5,254 nucleotides of DNA from Bacillota bacterium (lineage in GTDB: Bacteria > Bacillota > Clostridia > Lachnospirales > Lachnospiraceae), in assembly GCA_023398855.1 (NCBI GenBank), contig JAEWRS010000303.1, forward strand, positions 1-5,254, read 5' to 3'. Position 1 is the first letter of the stretch. Every line of letters begins with the position of its first letter. Below, piece by piece: positions 1 to 5,254 of this stretch. The notes beneath the pieces are model-generated. The model ran no database searches. It was given only the letters and a program-made list of their open reading frames with translations, and was not told the origin of the DNA. A program made the position numbers and the translations under genes.

Positions 1-481
1 GTAAATAGGATATCAGGGTCCCTATGATCTGAGATGATACAATATTCACACTGCAGTTCACCCTGTCATCGCCATGGAGCATTTCCGCAAATATGCGGAT
101 AATCGGAGCCCAAATCATTGCCTGGAAATAACCGTTGGCCCCCCAGGCCAATGCCATCCATGTAGCACTATGGCTCAGACCCATGGCAATATTAGAAAGC
201 CCGGAGCAAAACAGACCGACAAAAATCATCCCTCTGGGATTAATCCTGTCTCCCAGAAATCCATTGATCATCTGACCAATCCCATAGGCAAAGAAATAAG
301 CCATACTGATAAAGCCTGCCTGGGAAGCGGTCAGAATATGCTTTGAGATGATTTCAGCCATGGCAGAAGAATAATTCAGCCTTCCGATATACGATACACA
401 ATATACCAGCCAGCATAGCAGGAATAATCTTTTGACATAGGCTCTGTCCCTGATTTTACACAATACCTTTGCTTTTTCCAT
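1..481 (-). CDS. MFS transporter, GlpT/UhpT (organophosphate antiporter)-like, partial (C-terminus beyond left edge)
   Basis: Only the first 160 residues are in the window; the frame is open to the left edge. The protein is hydrophobic, with transmembrane segments at about residues 18-35, 53-72, 84-102 and 108-128. The loop between helices 2 and 3 carries the major-facilitator signature GFLGDRINPR (residues 74-83). The early YIGRLNYSSA (31-40) and the later NGYFQAMIWAPIIR (116-129) resemble the GlpT/UhpT/UhpC group, which exchanges phosphorylated sugars or glycerol-3-phosphate for phosphate or senses them. The ATG at 481-479 is chosen because AAGGAG (minus strand, 492-487) lies five bases upstream. 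The gene starts 26 bases after the stop of the MalG-type permease on the same strand, so it is probably the fourth gene of the same operon. MFS membership is strong; the organophosphate subfamily is a judgement from motif resemblance, and the substrate is unknown. A full family member has about 400-460 residues. Confidence 0.87.
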   Translation of the reverse strand, partial: MEKAKVLCKIRDRAYVKRLFLLCWLVYCVSYIGRLNYSSAMAEIISKHILTASQAGFISMAYFFAYGIGQMINGFLGDRINPRGMIFVGLFCSGLSNIAMGLSHSATWMALAWGANGYFQAMIWAPIIRIFAEMLHGDDRVNCSVNIVSSQIIGTLISYL

Positions 482-507
482 CTCCACTCCTTCATTTCTG
501 CCTTTTT

Positions 508-1338
508 CTAGCCCTTTACCGCACCATTGGTCAAGCCGCCGATGATCTTTTTCTGCATAAACACATAAAATACCATAACAGGCAGCATGGACAAGAGAAA
601 AGCCGCAAAAATCATGGGGTAATTAATGGCATGTGTCATCTTAAAGTTATACTGGAATAAGGTAAGGGTCCAATAACCCGGCGACTTATTTAAAGTCAGC
701 AAAGGGAGAAGGAAATCATTCCAGAACCAAAGTCCGTTTTTAATCAATACCGTAGCCGTCATGGGACTGAGAAGGGGAAATATAATATGGAGATAAATGT
801 TCCAGGTTGACGCACCGTCAATATAGGCCGCCTCTTCCAGCTCCATGGGAATTCCCTGTATAAAAGCCACATACAGGAAAACCCCTTCGCAGACAGCGCT
901 TGATATGTATACAATAATCAATCCGGGGATGTTCAGCATTTTCATTACCGACATAACCTTAACTAAGGGAAGCATTTTTACCGTAAATGGTACAAAAATA
1001 CCTGCAAGTAAAAAGAAATAGAGGTATTTGTAATATCTCTTTTCCCTCATGCTTCTGGCGATTGCATAGGATACCATGGGAATAACGGCGATTGTACCAA
1101 GGGATGCAAACAACGTAATTACCAGGGTATTCCGGACGGTGGCCGGATAACCGGAATCCGTTATAATAGCATAAAAATTATCAAAATTAAGACGCTTTGG
1201 CAAAGCGAAAAAGCTTTGGCTTAATTCCTGAGGTGTTTTCATGGAAGTTATTATGGTTAAATAGACCGGATATGCAATCATTATAACACCTGTGATCAGA
1301 AAGAGGTACAATGCCGTACTTTTTAATTTATGTTTCAT
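508..1338 (-). CDS. Carbohydrate ABC transporter permease, MalG/UgpE type (CUT1)
   Basis: This is a complete 276-residue inner-membrane permease, a normal length for the MalG/UgpE family. It forms half of the transmembrane channel of a sugar importer. A hydrophobic helix at about residues 8-30 is followed by the periplasmic-side segment TSMKTPQEL and several further helices. The EAA loop that docks the ATPase is clear at residues 169-188 (EEAAYIDGAS then FP). The family-typical FWNDFLLPL (205-213) and the C-terminal QKKIIGGLTNGAVKG (262-276) are also present. The ATG at 1338-1336 overlaps the stop of the upstream permease gene in an ATGA arrangement, indicating translational coupling. AGGAGG at 1351-1346 lies seven bases before the start, inside the end of the upstream gene. 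The stop is TAG. Family assignment is secure; the transported sugar is not determinable. Confidence 0.96.
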   Translation of the reverse strand: MKHKLKSTALYLFLITGVIMIAYPVYLTIITSMKTPQELSQSFFALPKRLNFDNFYAIITDSGYPATVRNTLVITLFASLGTIAVIPMVSYAIARSMREKRYYKYLYFFLLAGIFVPFTVKMLPLVKVMSVMKMLNIPGLIIVYISSAVCEGVFLYVAFIQGIPMELEEAAYIDGASTWNIYLHIIFPLLSPMTATVLIKNGLWFWNDFLLPLLTLNKSPGYWTLTLFQYNFKMTHAINYPMIFAAFLLSMLPVMVFYVFMQKKIIGGLTNGAVKG

Positions 1339-2231
1339 CCCTCTTCCTCCTGGTATACACTCTTCTTATTGCTGAAGGCTATCTGCACAAATGAAATGGA
1401 ACAGATGATCACGGTTACAACCACTGCTTCTGCAATTCCCAGGGAGAAATTAACCTCCTTAAATCCATGGTTATAAATCAGCAGCGCAGTACTTTCCGTC
1501 GCACCTCCTGGTCCCCCGTTGGTTAATGCAACAATATAATCATATATTGTCAGACCATCTTTGATTATCAGCACCATAACAACTGTGAGCACTGGAAGCA
1601 AAAAAGGGAATGTAATAAATCGGAACACATCCCATTTACTGGCACCATCAAGGGCCGCTGATTCCAAAAGCTCCTGCGGAACATTCTGCAATCCTGCCAT
1701 TAACAACACGGTAGGTATTGCTATCCCCTGCCACACATTGGTGATGAGAACAGCAAATATTGCAGTTTTAGAACCGGACAACAGGCTTCTGCTCAGCCAT
1801 TCCACATGTAACAGCTGACCAATCTGTGGAAGCACCTGGAAAAACACTTCATTAAATATAAGACCAACCGTCAGCATACTGACAACTGCAGGAAAAAAGT
1901 ATGCTCCCCGGAAGAAATCTTTTGCCTTGATTTTGCTGTTTAAGATAAGAGCCATGACCAGGCTGAGACCAACGATACTAACAACTAACAGCATTGTGTA
2001 TCTGAAATTAAACCAGATTGCATTCTGAAAACGGCTGCTAACCAACACCCTGGCATAATTTTTCAAACCAATAAACCGATAATTGCTGGTTAATCCGTTC
2101 CAGTCGGTCAGGCTGTAATAAATCCCCGCACCTACCGGGTAAATAAAAAATAGAATATACAACACAGTTGCCGGAACAGAAAAAGCAAACATCGATAAAT
2201 TTCTTTCTGTTATTCTTTTTCTTTTTTTCAT
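1335..2231 (-). CDS. Carbohydrate ABC transporter permease, MalF/UgpA type (CUT1)
   Basis: This complete 298-residue permease is the partner of the MalG-type protein. It has the length and layout of the short Gram-positive MalF/UgpA/LacF proteins. The N-terminus is basic (KKRKR), followed by a first helix at about residues 12-32 and then YPVGAGIYYSLTDWNG, a typical family segment. The EAA loop that contacts the nucleotide-binding subunit is at 189-209 (ESAALDGASKWDVF, then FPFLLP). The family motif LTNGGPGGATES lies at 236-247. The ATG at 2231-2229 is preceded by AGAAGG (2241-2236), four bases away. The gene follows the solute-binding protein gene after 107 bases that contain two hairpins, and overlaps the next gene by 4 bases. 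No ATP-binding gene is adjacent, so a shared MsmX-like ATPase is inferred. The family call is secure; substrate unknown. Confidence 0.96.
   Translation of the reverse strand: MKKRKRITERNLSMFAFSVPATVLYILFFIYPVGAGIYYSLTDWNGLTSNYRFIGLKNYARVLVSSRFQNAIWFNFRYTMLLVVSIVGLSLVMALILNSKIKAKDFFRGAYFFPAVVSMLTVGLIFNEVFFQVLPQIGQLLHVEWLSRSLLSGSKTAIFAVLITNVWQGIAIPTVLLMAGLQNVPQELLESAALDGASKWDVFRFITFPFLLPVLTVVMVLIIKDGLTIYDYIVALTNGGPGGATESTALLIYNHGFKEVNFSLGIAEAVVVTVIICSISFVQIAFSNKKSVYQEEEG
1346..1351 (-). promoter_or_regulatory. Ribosome binding site of the MalG-type permease, inside the upstream gene
   Basis: AGGAGG on the minus strand lies seven bases before the ATG at 1338 and within the last codons of the MalF-type permease. 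Together with the ATGA start-stop overlap it supports coupled, roughly equal translation of the two channel subunits. Confidence 0.8.
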
Positions 2232-2250
2232 AGATCCTTCTACCTTTCTG

Positions 2251-2290
2251 AAAATGGCTATTGTAAGTGCCGCATTACAATAGCCATTTT
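2251..2290 (-). terminator. Intercistronic hairpin (attenuator or mRNA-stabilising) between SBP and permease genes
   Basis: AAAATGGCTATTGTAA and its exact reverse complement form a perfect 16-bp stem (2251-2266 with 2275-2290) around an 8-base loop. In the minus-strand transcript the stem begins with AAAA and ends with UUUU, then CAG, so it resembles a weak intrinsic terminator with only a short U-run. It starts 48 bases after the binding-protein stop and ends nine bases before the AGAAGG site of the next gene. Such hairpins between a binding-protein gene and its permease genes, as in malE-malF of E. coli, lower downstream expression or protect the upstream message. The hairpin is certain; partial termination is inferred. 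Confidence 0.7.
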
Positions 2291-2296
2291 ATTGTT

Positions 2297-2314
2297 GGCA
2301 GGCAGCAGCCTGCC
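2297..2314 (-). repeat. GC-rich 7-bp hairpin following the SBP gene
   Basis: GGCAGGC (2297-2303) and GCCTGCC (2308-2314) pair around a 4-base loop. In the minus-strand transcript it comes 24 bases after the binding-protein stop and six bases before the 16-bp hairpin. No U-run follows it directly. It may act with the next stem as a 3'-end protector of the binding-protein message. GCAGCAG within it (2302-2308) can also pair with CTGCTGC at 2333-2339, which would prevent this hairpin from forming. Confidence 0.6.
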
Positions 2315-2338
2315 CGTGCTTCTCCCTTCCGTCTGCTG

Positions 2339-3649
2339 CTAATGAGTCCCGTATTTTTCCTTGCAGATCCGGTCTGTCTCTTTCATGAAATTATCTGTAT
2401 TCTTATCAGAGATGAGCTGCTGCACATAAACCGACCATTCGGAGCGCCAGCCTGACGGCCAGAAATTAACCATGGTCAGGAAGGTATTTCCGCTGTCAAT
2501 GGCTTCCTTGATGCCCTTTAGTGGTTCAATGTTATATTGAACCCCGTCAATGACAGGAGGGGTTCCCTCTTCATCAGCTACCATCTGATAAATTTCCGGT
2601 CTTGACAAAAATTCAATAAAGGCTTTTGCCTCCTCCTGATGAGGTGTTTTACTGGAAACGCCATAAGCAATATCCACGTTAATGGGAACCTTATAGTCAT
2701 CACTTACAGGACTGGGATAAGGAATTAAGGTAAAATCCAAATCAGGATTGTTCTGCTGGATCACCGTATATTTGGCTGTTATGGCTACAAACATCGGAGT
2801 CTTCCCGTTGGCAAAATCAGCAACGCACTGTTCAATGCCATAAGACAGGGTGTCTCCTGCATATTCCCTGGTTTTAAGCAATGCCTGTGCAAGTTCTCTA
2901 AAGTATGGCTTATCGCCATCTCCAAAGGAAGCTTCGCTGGTTCCTACCTTCTCTGTATCTATGTAAACATCATTTTTAATAATGCCGACGATTCGTTCTC
3001 CTTCCTGTGCTAAATAGCCTGGATCTTTATCTACAAAGGTAAAGGGCGTAGTTCCTTTTGTCTTAAAAGCTTCACACACCTCCATCAGTTCACTCCAGGT
3101 GGCTGGCAATTCCAGTCCAGCTTCCTTAAACAGGGTCCTGTTACAATAAATTCCGAATGAATTCAAAGCAAAAGGCATTGCATAGATCTTATCATTCCAG
3201 GTAGAAAACTCCAAAGCACTTTCCGATGCTCTGTGCAGCCATTCCTCATTAGTCAGTTCCGTATACACGCCATCATCCATCATGGTATGATAAGCTGTTT
3301 CAGCCGGATATACTGACATGATATCAGGAACATCCCCGGTTGACACCCTGGTAAACAGCACTGTCTCCGCATCCGCAGGCGCTGTCTGTTTTATTACCAC
3401 ATTGGGATGCTCCTCTTCAAACTTTTCAATTACCTTATTAAATACCGCTTCCCCTTCCACCTTACAATTAAAAAATTCCAGCTCTACTTTCCCGTCGGCA
3501 GCTGCCTTGTTCCCATTTCCCCCATCGGAACCGGCAGCTCCCTTTGTTTCCTTACTGCTTTGCGCCGTCTGACCAGCCAGACCGCAGCCTGCCAGGGAAC
3601 ACGCCAAAAGTGTAATCCCCAGCCCAACCCCCAATACTTTTTTTCTCAT
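2339..3649 (-). CDS. Extracellular sugar-binding lipoprotein of an ABC importer (family 1 SBP)
   Basis: This complete 436-residue binding protein captures a sugar or oligosaccharide outside the cell and delivers it to the two permeases encoded downstream. It begins with a lipoprotein signal peptide: basic RKK, a hydrophobic core, and the lipobox LAGC, so Cys22 would be lipid-anchored after cleavage. A low-complexity linker rich in Gly, Ser, Lys and Ala (about 23-52) tethers the folded domain, which starts at VELEFFNCKVEG. Family-1 features include FEEEHPNVVIK, STGDVPDIMSVYP, and the segment around SFGIYCNRTLFKEAGLELPATW (about residues 164-185). The ATG at 3649-3647 has a near-ideal site AAAGGAGGT (3663-3655) five bases upstream. 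It is the first gene of the minus-strand operon. The length is normal for the family. Ligand specificity cannot be read from the sequence. Confidence 0.95.
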   Translation of the reverse strand: MRKKVLGVGLGITLLACSLAGCGLAGQTAQSSKETKGAAGSDGGNGNKAAADGKVELEFFNCKVEGEAVFNKVIEKFEEEHPNVVIKQTAPADAETVLFTRVSTGDVPDIMSVYPAETAYHTMMDDGVYTELTNEEWLHRASESALEFSTWNDKIYAMPFALNSFGIYCNRTLFKEAGLELPATWSELMEVCEAFKTKGTTPFTFVDKDPGYLAQEGERIVGIIKNDVYIDTEKVGTSEASFGDGDKPYFRELAQALLKTREYAGDTLSYGIEQCVADFANGKTPMFVAITAKYTVIQQNNPDLDFTLIPYPSPVSDDYKVPINVDIAYGVSSKTPHQEEAKAFIEFLSRPEIYQMVADEEGTPPVIDGVQYNIEPLKGIKEAIDSGNTFLTMVNFWPSGWRSEWSVYVQQLISDKNTDNFMKETDRICKEKYGTH

Positions 3650-3654
3650 AAGAA

Positions 3655-3663
3655 ACCTCCTTT
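3655..3663 (-). promoter_or_regulatory. Strong ribosome binding site of the sugar-binding protein gene
   Basis: The minus strand reads AAAGGAGGT five bases before the ATG. This is nearly the full complement of the 16S rRNA 3' end, in keeping with the high expression that binding proteins need relative to their permeases. Confidence 0.85.
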
Positions 3664-3693
3664 CAATTACTTGGTGTTATTGTACGTATGCCC

Positions 3694-3699
3694 ATTATA
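3694..3699 (-). promoter_or_regulatory. Candidate -10 element for the ABC transporter operon
   Basis: On the minus strand these bases read TATAAT, a consensus -10 box. It would start transcription near 3687 and give a short leader of about 38 bases before the binding-protein ATG. No TTGACA-like -35 box is present at 15-18 bases spacing (the 17-base position reads AAGCAT). A weak -35 is what an activator-dependent promoter would show, in keeping with control by the divergent two-component system; that is an inference. Confidence 0.5.
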
Positions 3700-3792
3700 A
3701 GCGATTCCTCCGCCAAATGCTTGCCATATATTCTGATCTTATTGCCATTTCTTCTGATCCATAAAAGGATGATCGTTTCCACCACATTTGTA

Positions 3793-3801
3793 TGATATAA
3801 T
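3793..3801 (+). promoter_or_regulatory. Candidate extended -10 promoter for the kinase gene
   Basis: The plus strand reads TGATATAAT here: a perfect TATAAT preceded by TG and one base, the extended -10 form that can work without a good -35. No convincing -35 is seen at the normal spacing. Transcription would begin near 3808 and give a leader of about 177 bases containing all three hairpins of the 3826-3941 block. The position and orientation suit the kinase gene, but the start site is not proven. Confidence 0.45.
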
Positions 3802-3825
3802 ATCCAGGAAAGCAACGAGCAGCGG

Positions 3826-3891
3826 GAAACAATCCATAACAGGCTTTTCCTATGTGCCCGCACATAAGAAAAGCCTGTCATGGACTGTTTC
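3826..3891. repeat. Long hairpin: 32-position inverted repeat with 2-base loop
   Basis: Left arm 3826-3857 and right arm 3860-3891 are reverse complements at 29 of 32 positions, around a CC loop (3858-3859). The inner arm begins GTGC|CC|GCAC and includes ACAGGCTTTTC at 3839-3849 paired with GAAAAGCCTGT at 3868-3878. The three mismatches (3850/3867, 3838/3879, 3832/3885) are all C-A or A-C on the plus strand, which become G-U wobble pairs in a minus-strand RNA. No T-run follows the stem in either direction, so it is not a standard intrinsic terminator. It lies between the kinase start and the transporter promoter. Its role is unknown: RNA leader structure, small RNA, protein-binding dyad or remnant of a small mobile palindrome are all possible. 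Confidence 0.85.
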
Positions 3892-3894
3892 ATA

Positions 3895-3906
3895 GGGCGA
3901 ATGCCC
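3895..3906. repeat. Small hairpin between two larger ones (4-bp GC stem, tetraloop)
   Basis: GGGC (3895-3898) and GCCC (3903-3906) pair around the loop GAAT. Alone this would be unremarkable. It is listed because it begins three bases after the 32-position hairpin and directly abuts the next 16-bp hairpin, so the three could stack as one compact structure. Confidence 0.5.
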
Positions 3907-3941
3907 GTGAGCAGGTAAAACCTCCGGTTTTACCTGCTCAC
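3907..3941. repeat. Perfect 16-bp hairpin with 3-base loop
   Basis: GTGAGCAGGTAAAACC (3907-3922) and its exact reverse complement (3926-3941) flank the loop TCC. No T-run follows on either strand, so it does not look like a terminator. In the plus-strand transcript it would sit in the kinase leader, ending 28 bases before the ribosome binding site at 3970. It forms the right-hand part of the 3826-3941 hairpin block. Function is unknown. Confidence 0.85.
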
Positions 3942-3969
3942 ACTGCCACACCAGAACAACACGTAAAAG

Positions 3970-3975
3970 AAAGGA
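3970..3975 (+). promoter_or_regulatory. Ribosome binding site deciding the kinase start
   Basis: AAAGGA lies nine bases before the ATG at 3985 and twelve before the second, immediately following ATG at 3988. The shorter spacing favours 3985. The next in-frame ATG (4024) has no purine-rich site at a sensible distance, although starting there would still keep both membrane helices. Confidence 0.65.
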
Positions 3976-3984
3976 CCTTCCGCC

Positions 3985-5254
3985 ATGATGAAGCATTCAG
4001 ACTTTCACCTTTCTTCCCCCAATATGAACAGGCAGATGAGGCTGATGCTGATTCTGGAAGCCATTGTGCTCCTGGGGGCCTATATCATGATCACCGGCAC
4101 GTACCAAAATCTGGAGCGGCATAAGACTGAGGAGGCGGTAAGACAGCTGAACGGCACCTTGATGACTGACATTGAGCATACCGCCAATGCCTTAGACACG
4201 CTCACAAAATCCCTGATCAGCAGTGAAGCCTACGAGGTGTCCCCTTCTTTATGGAGCTACTTAAAATCCCCTGCCAGACAAAAAGAAAATCCAGGAAGAG
4301 TGGATGGATTGTTCATTGAAAAATATTATCAGCTGACCATTTTATTCCCTCAGTTAAACTGCCTCTTTCTTTACCGTCCGGATGGGAATTTAATGTCTTA
4401 TAAATACAACGACCAAAAATACCACCTTTTAAAGGAATTACCTGAAAGCATCTGGGTTACGGCTTTAAAAAACAATCGCGGGGCTTTATCCTTTATCACC
4501 CAGAAAGAGGCTGAGGACTTAGGATATCAGGTAAACAGCAGGCTGTTATTTGGGGGACGGGTGTTAAATAATATCAGTGCCTCCAAACCGGTTGGGATCA
4601 TCTTAGCCGGTATCAACATCTCTGATCTCCAGTATGATTTTAAATACAATAAAATATTTGATTCTCAGCAATTTGCCTGCTTTGATGCCAACAAAAAGCT
4701 GTTGTTTTCTTCTGACGGGTTTGAAGATATTGTGTGGGAGAAGGTGCAATCACCCCAAAAAGCAGATCCATATGCCTATTACCATATTTCCAACGACACC
4801 CACACCTTATACACGGTTATTGCCACAGATAAAAAGGACATCACCCAGTCCTCTTCCTTCCTGCGTCCTGTTTTCCTGATGATCATCCTGATCATTTTCC
4901 TGTCTAATCTGCTGCTGTCCTGGATGATCACCAAAAGAGTCATAAAATCCTATGGTGAAATGACAAAACAGGTATATCAAAAAAGCCTGGCAGAAAAGGA
5001 TTTGAATCTGCAGATGCTGCGCTCTCAGATCAATCCTCATTTTTTATATAATACTCTGGACCGGATGCGGATGGCTTCCCTCAATGCCAATTTCCCGCAT
5101 ATGGCAACAATGTGTGAACTTCTGGCAAAGATTCTCCGTTTTGGTGTCTCTGAGTCCAATAAACTGGTAACCGTGGAAGAAGAACTAATTCATTTGGAGG
5201 AATACATCCGTTTAATCCGGCTCAGCTATACCAATGTGTCCATCAGCACCAGCC
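3985..5254 (+). CDS. Membrane sensor histidine kinase, LytS/YesM type, partial (C-terminus beyond right edge)
   Basis: The frame is open from 3985 to the right edge, giving 423 residues. It has a membrane helix at about 20-37, a large extracellular sensor region of about 250 residues (41-292), a second helix at about 295-315, then a short linker and the His_kinase domain. The signature LRSQINPHFLYNTLD (345-359) makes His352 the likely phosphorylation site. The following LLAKILRFGVSES and VTVEEELIHLEEYIRL fit the YesM family. The ATP-binding domain lies outside the window; full members are usually about 570-600 residues. There are tandem ATGs at 3985 and 3988; AAAGGA at 3970-3975 favours the first. 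Only about 34 residues separate helix 2 from His352, so no HAMP domain is visible. It is divergent from the sugar-transport operon, and by analogy a response-regulator gene probably follows. The signal sensed is unknown. Confidence 0.93.
   Translation, partial: MMKHSDFHLSSPNMNRQMRLMLILEAIVLLGAYIMITGTYQNLERHKTEEAVRQLNGTLMTDIEHTANALDTLTKSLISSEAYEVSPSLWSYLKSPARQKENPGRVDGLFIEKYYQLTILFPQLNCLFLYRPDGNLMSYKYNDQKYHLLKELPESIWVTALKNNRGALSFITQKEAEDLGYQVNSRLLFGGRVLNNISASKPVGIILAGINISDLQYDFKYNKIFDSQQFACFDANKKLLFSSDGFEDIVWEKVQSPQKADPYAYYHISNDTHTLYTVIATDKKDITQSSSFLRPVFLMIILIIFLSNLLLSWMITKRVIKSYGEMTKQVYQKSLAEKDLNLQMLRSQINPHFLYNTLDRMRMASLNANFPHMATMCELLAKILRFGVSESNKLVTVEEELIHLEEYIRLIRLSYTNVSISTS

Larger units (their letters stand above)
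3650..3984. other. Divergent intergenic control region
   Basis: This 335-base stretch separates the start codons of the binding-protein gene (minus) and the kinase gene (plus). I see no credible gene in it. It holds a candidate promoter for each direction and a block of three adjacent hairpins at 3826-3941. The remaining DNA, about 3700-3790 and 3942-3969, has no further structure I can support. A two-component regulator acting on the transporter operon would be expected to bind here, probably upstream of the minus-strand promoter, but no repeated binding motif is obvious by eye. Confidence 0.8.

Noticed and set aside
74..346. A 90-residue plus-strand open frame opposite the MFS gene
   Set aside because: The minus strand here encodes a clear MFS transporter with its motif; the opposite frame shows no features and is a shadow.
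3768..3781. A catabolite-repression (cre)-like sequence, TGGAAACGATCATC on the minus strand
   Set aside because: The left half and central CG fit the consensus, but the right half does not (the expected final CA is missing). Too weak to call.
3826..3891. Long hairpin as an intrinsic terminator
   Set aside because: Neither side is followed by a T-run, the T-rich bases lie within the stem, and no gene ends nearby in either direction.
3663..3893. A 76-residue minus-strand open frame upstream of the binding-protein gene
   Set aside because: It has no ribosome binding site, begins inside the long hairpin, runs through the candidate operon promoter and has no recognisable protein features.
3921..3926. 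Anti-Shine-Dalgarno-like CCTCCG at the loop of the 16-bp hairpin, possibly masking the kinase ribosome site
   Set aside because: The kinase site is AAAGGA followed by CC, so only about three bases could pair with the loop; too little to support a regulatory claim.
3852..4124. A plus-strand open frame of 90 residues overlapping the kinase start
   Set aside because: It is in a different frame from the kinase, starts within a hairpin arm without a ribosome binding site, and overlaps clear coding sequence.
1..5254. CRISPR arrays, tRNA or rRNA genes, transposases
   Set aside because: Read through on both strands; no spaced direct repeats, RNA-gene signatures or transposase-like proteins were seen.

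Overview
The window looks like a chromosomal carbohydrate-uptake locus from an anaerobic Firmicute, most likely a Clostridia/Lachnospiraceae-type bacterium. This rests on moderate GC content, strong AGGAGG-type ribosome binding sites, a lipoprotein solute-binding protein, a CUT1 ABC transporter with no ATPase gene beside it, and a LytS/YesM-type sensor kinase. The taxonomic placement is an inference from these traits, not a database match.

Layout. Four genes lie on the minus strand and are transcribed leftward from about 3690. In order they are a solute-binding lipoprotein (3649-2339), a MalF/UgpA-type permease (2231-1335), a MalG/UgpE-type permease (1338-508, overlapping its predecessor by 4 bases) and a major-facilitator transporter of the GlpT/UhpT (organophosphate antiporter) type, whose start is at 481 and which runs off the left edge. 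One gene lies on the plus strand: a membrane sensor histidine kinase that starts at 3985 and runs off the right edge before its ATP-binding domain. The two edge genes are open to the window boundary, so they have no stop codon here.

Non-coding DNA. The 335-base divergent region (3650-3984) holds a candidate promoter for each direction. It also holds a dense block of three adjacent hairpins (3826-3941), the longest with 32 paired positions and a two-base loop. The 107-base gap between the binding-protein gene and the first permease gene carries two further hairpins, one of them a perfect 16-bp stem just before the permease ribosome binding site.

How it may work. The kinase probably senses an extracellular signal. 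By analogy with YesM/YesN-type loci, it would act through a response regulator, probably encoded just beyond the right edge, to switch on the divergent transporter operon. The binding protein captures a sugar or oligosaccharide, the two permeases form the channel, and a shared MsmX-like ATPase encoded elsewhere would power uptake. The co-directional MFS gene suggests a second, possibly phosphorylated, substrate. The substrate itself cannot be read from the sequence. No complete novel system is evident. The points most worth a second look are the three-hairpin block, the kinase's missing HAMP region, and the pairing of an organophosphate-type MFS transporter with a CUT1 operon.
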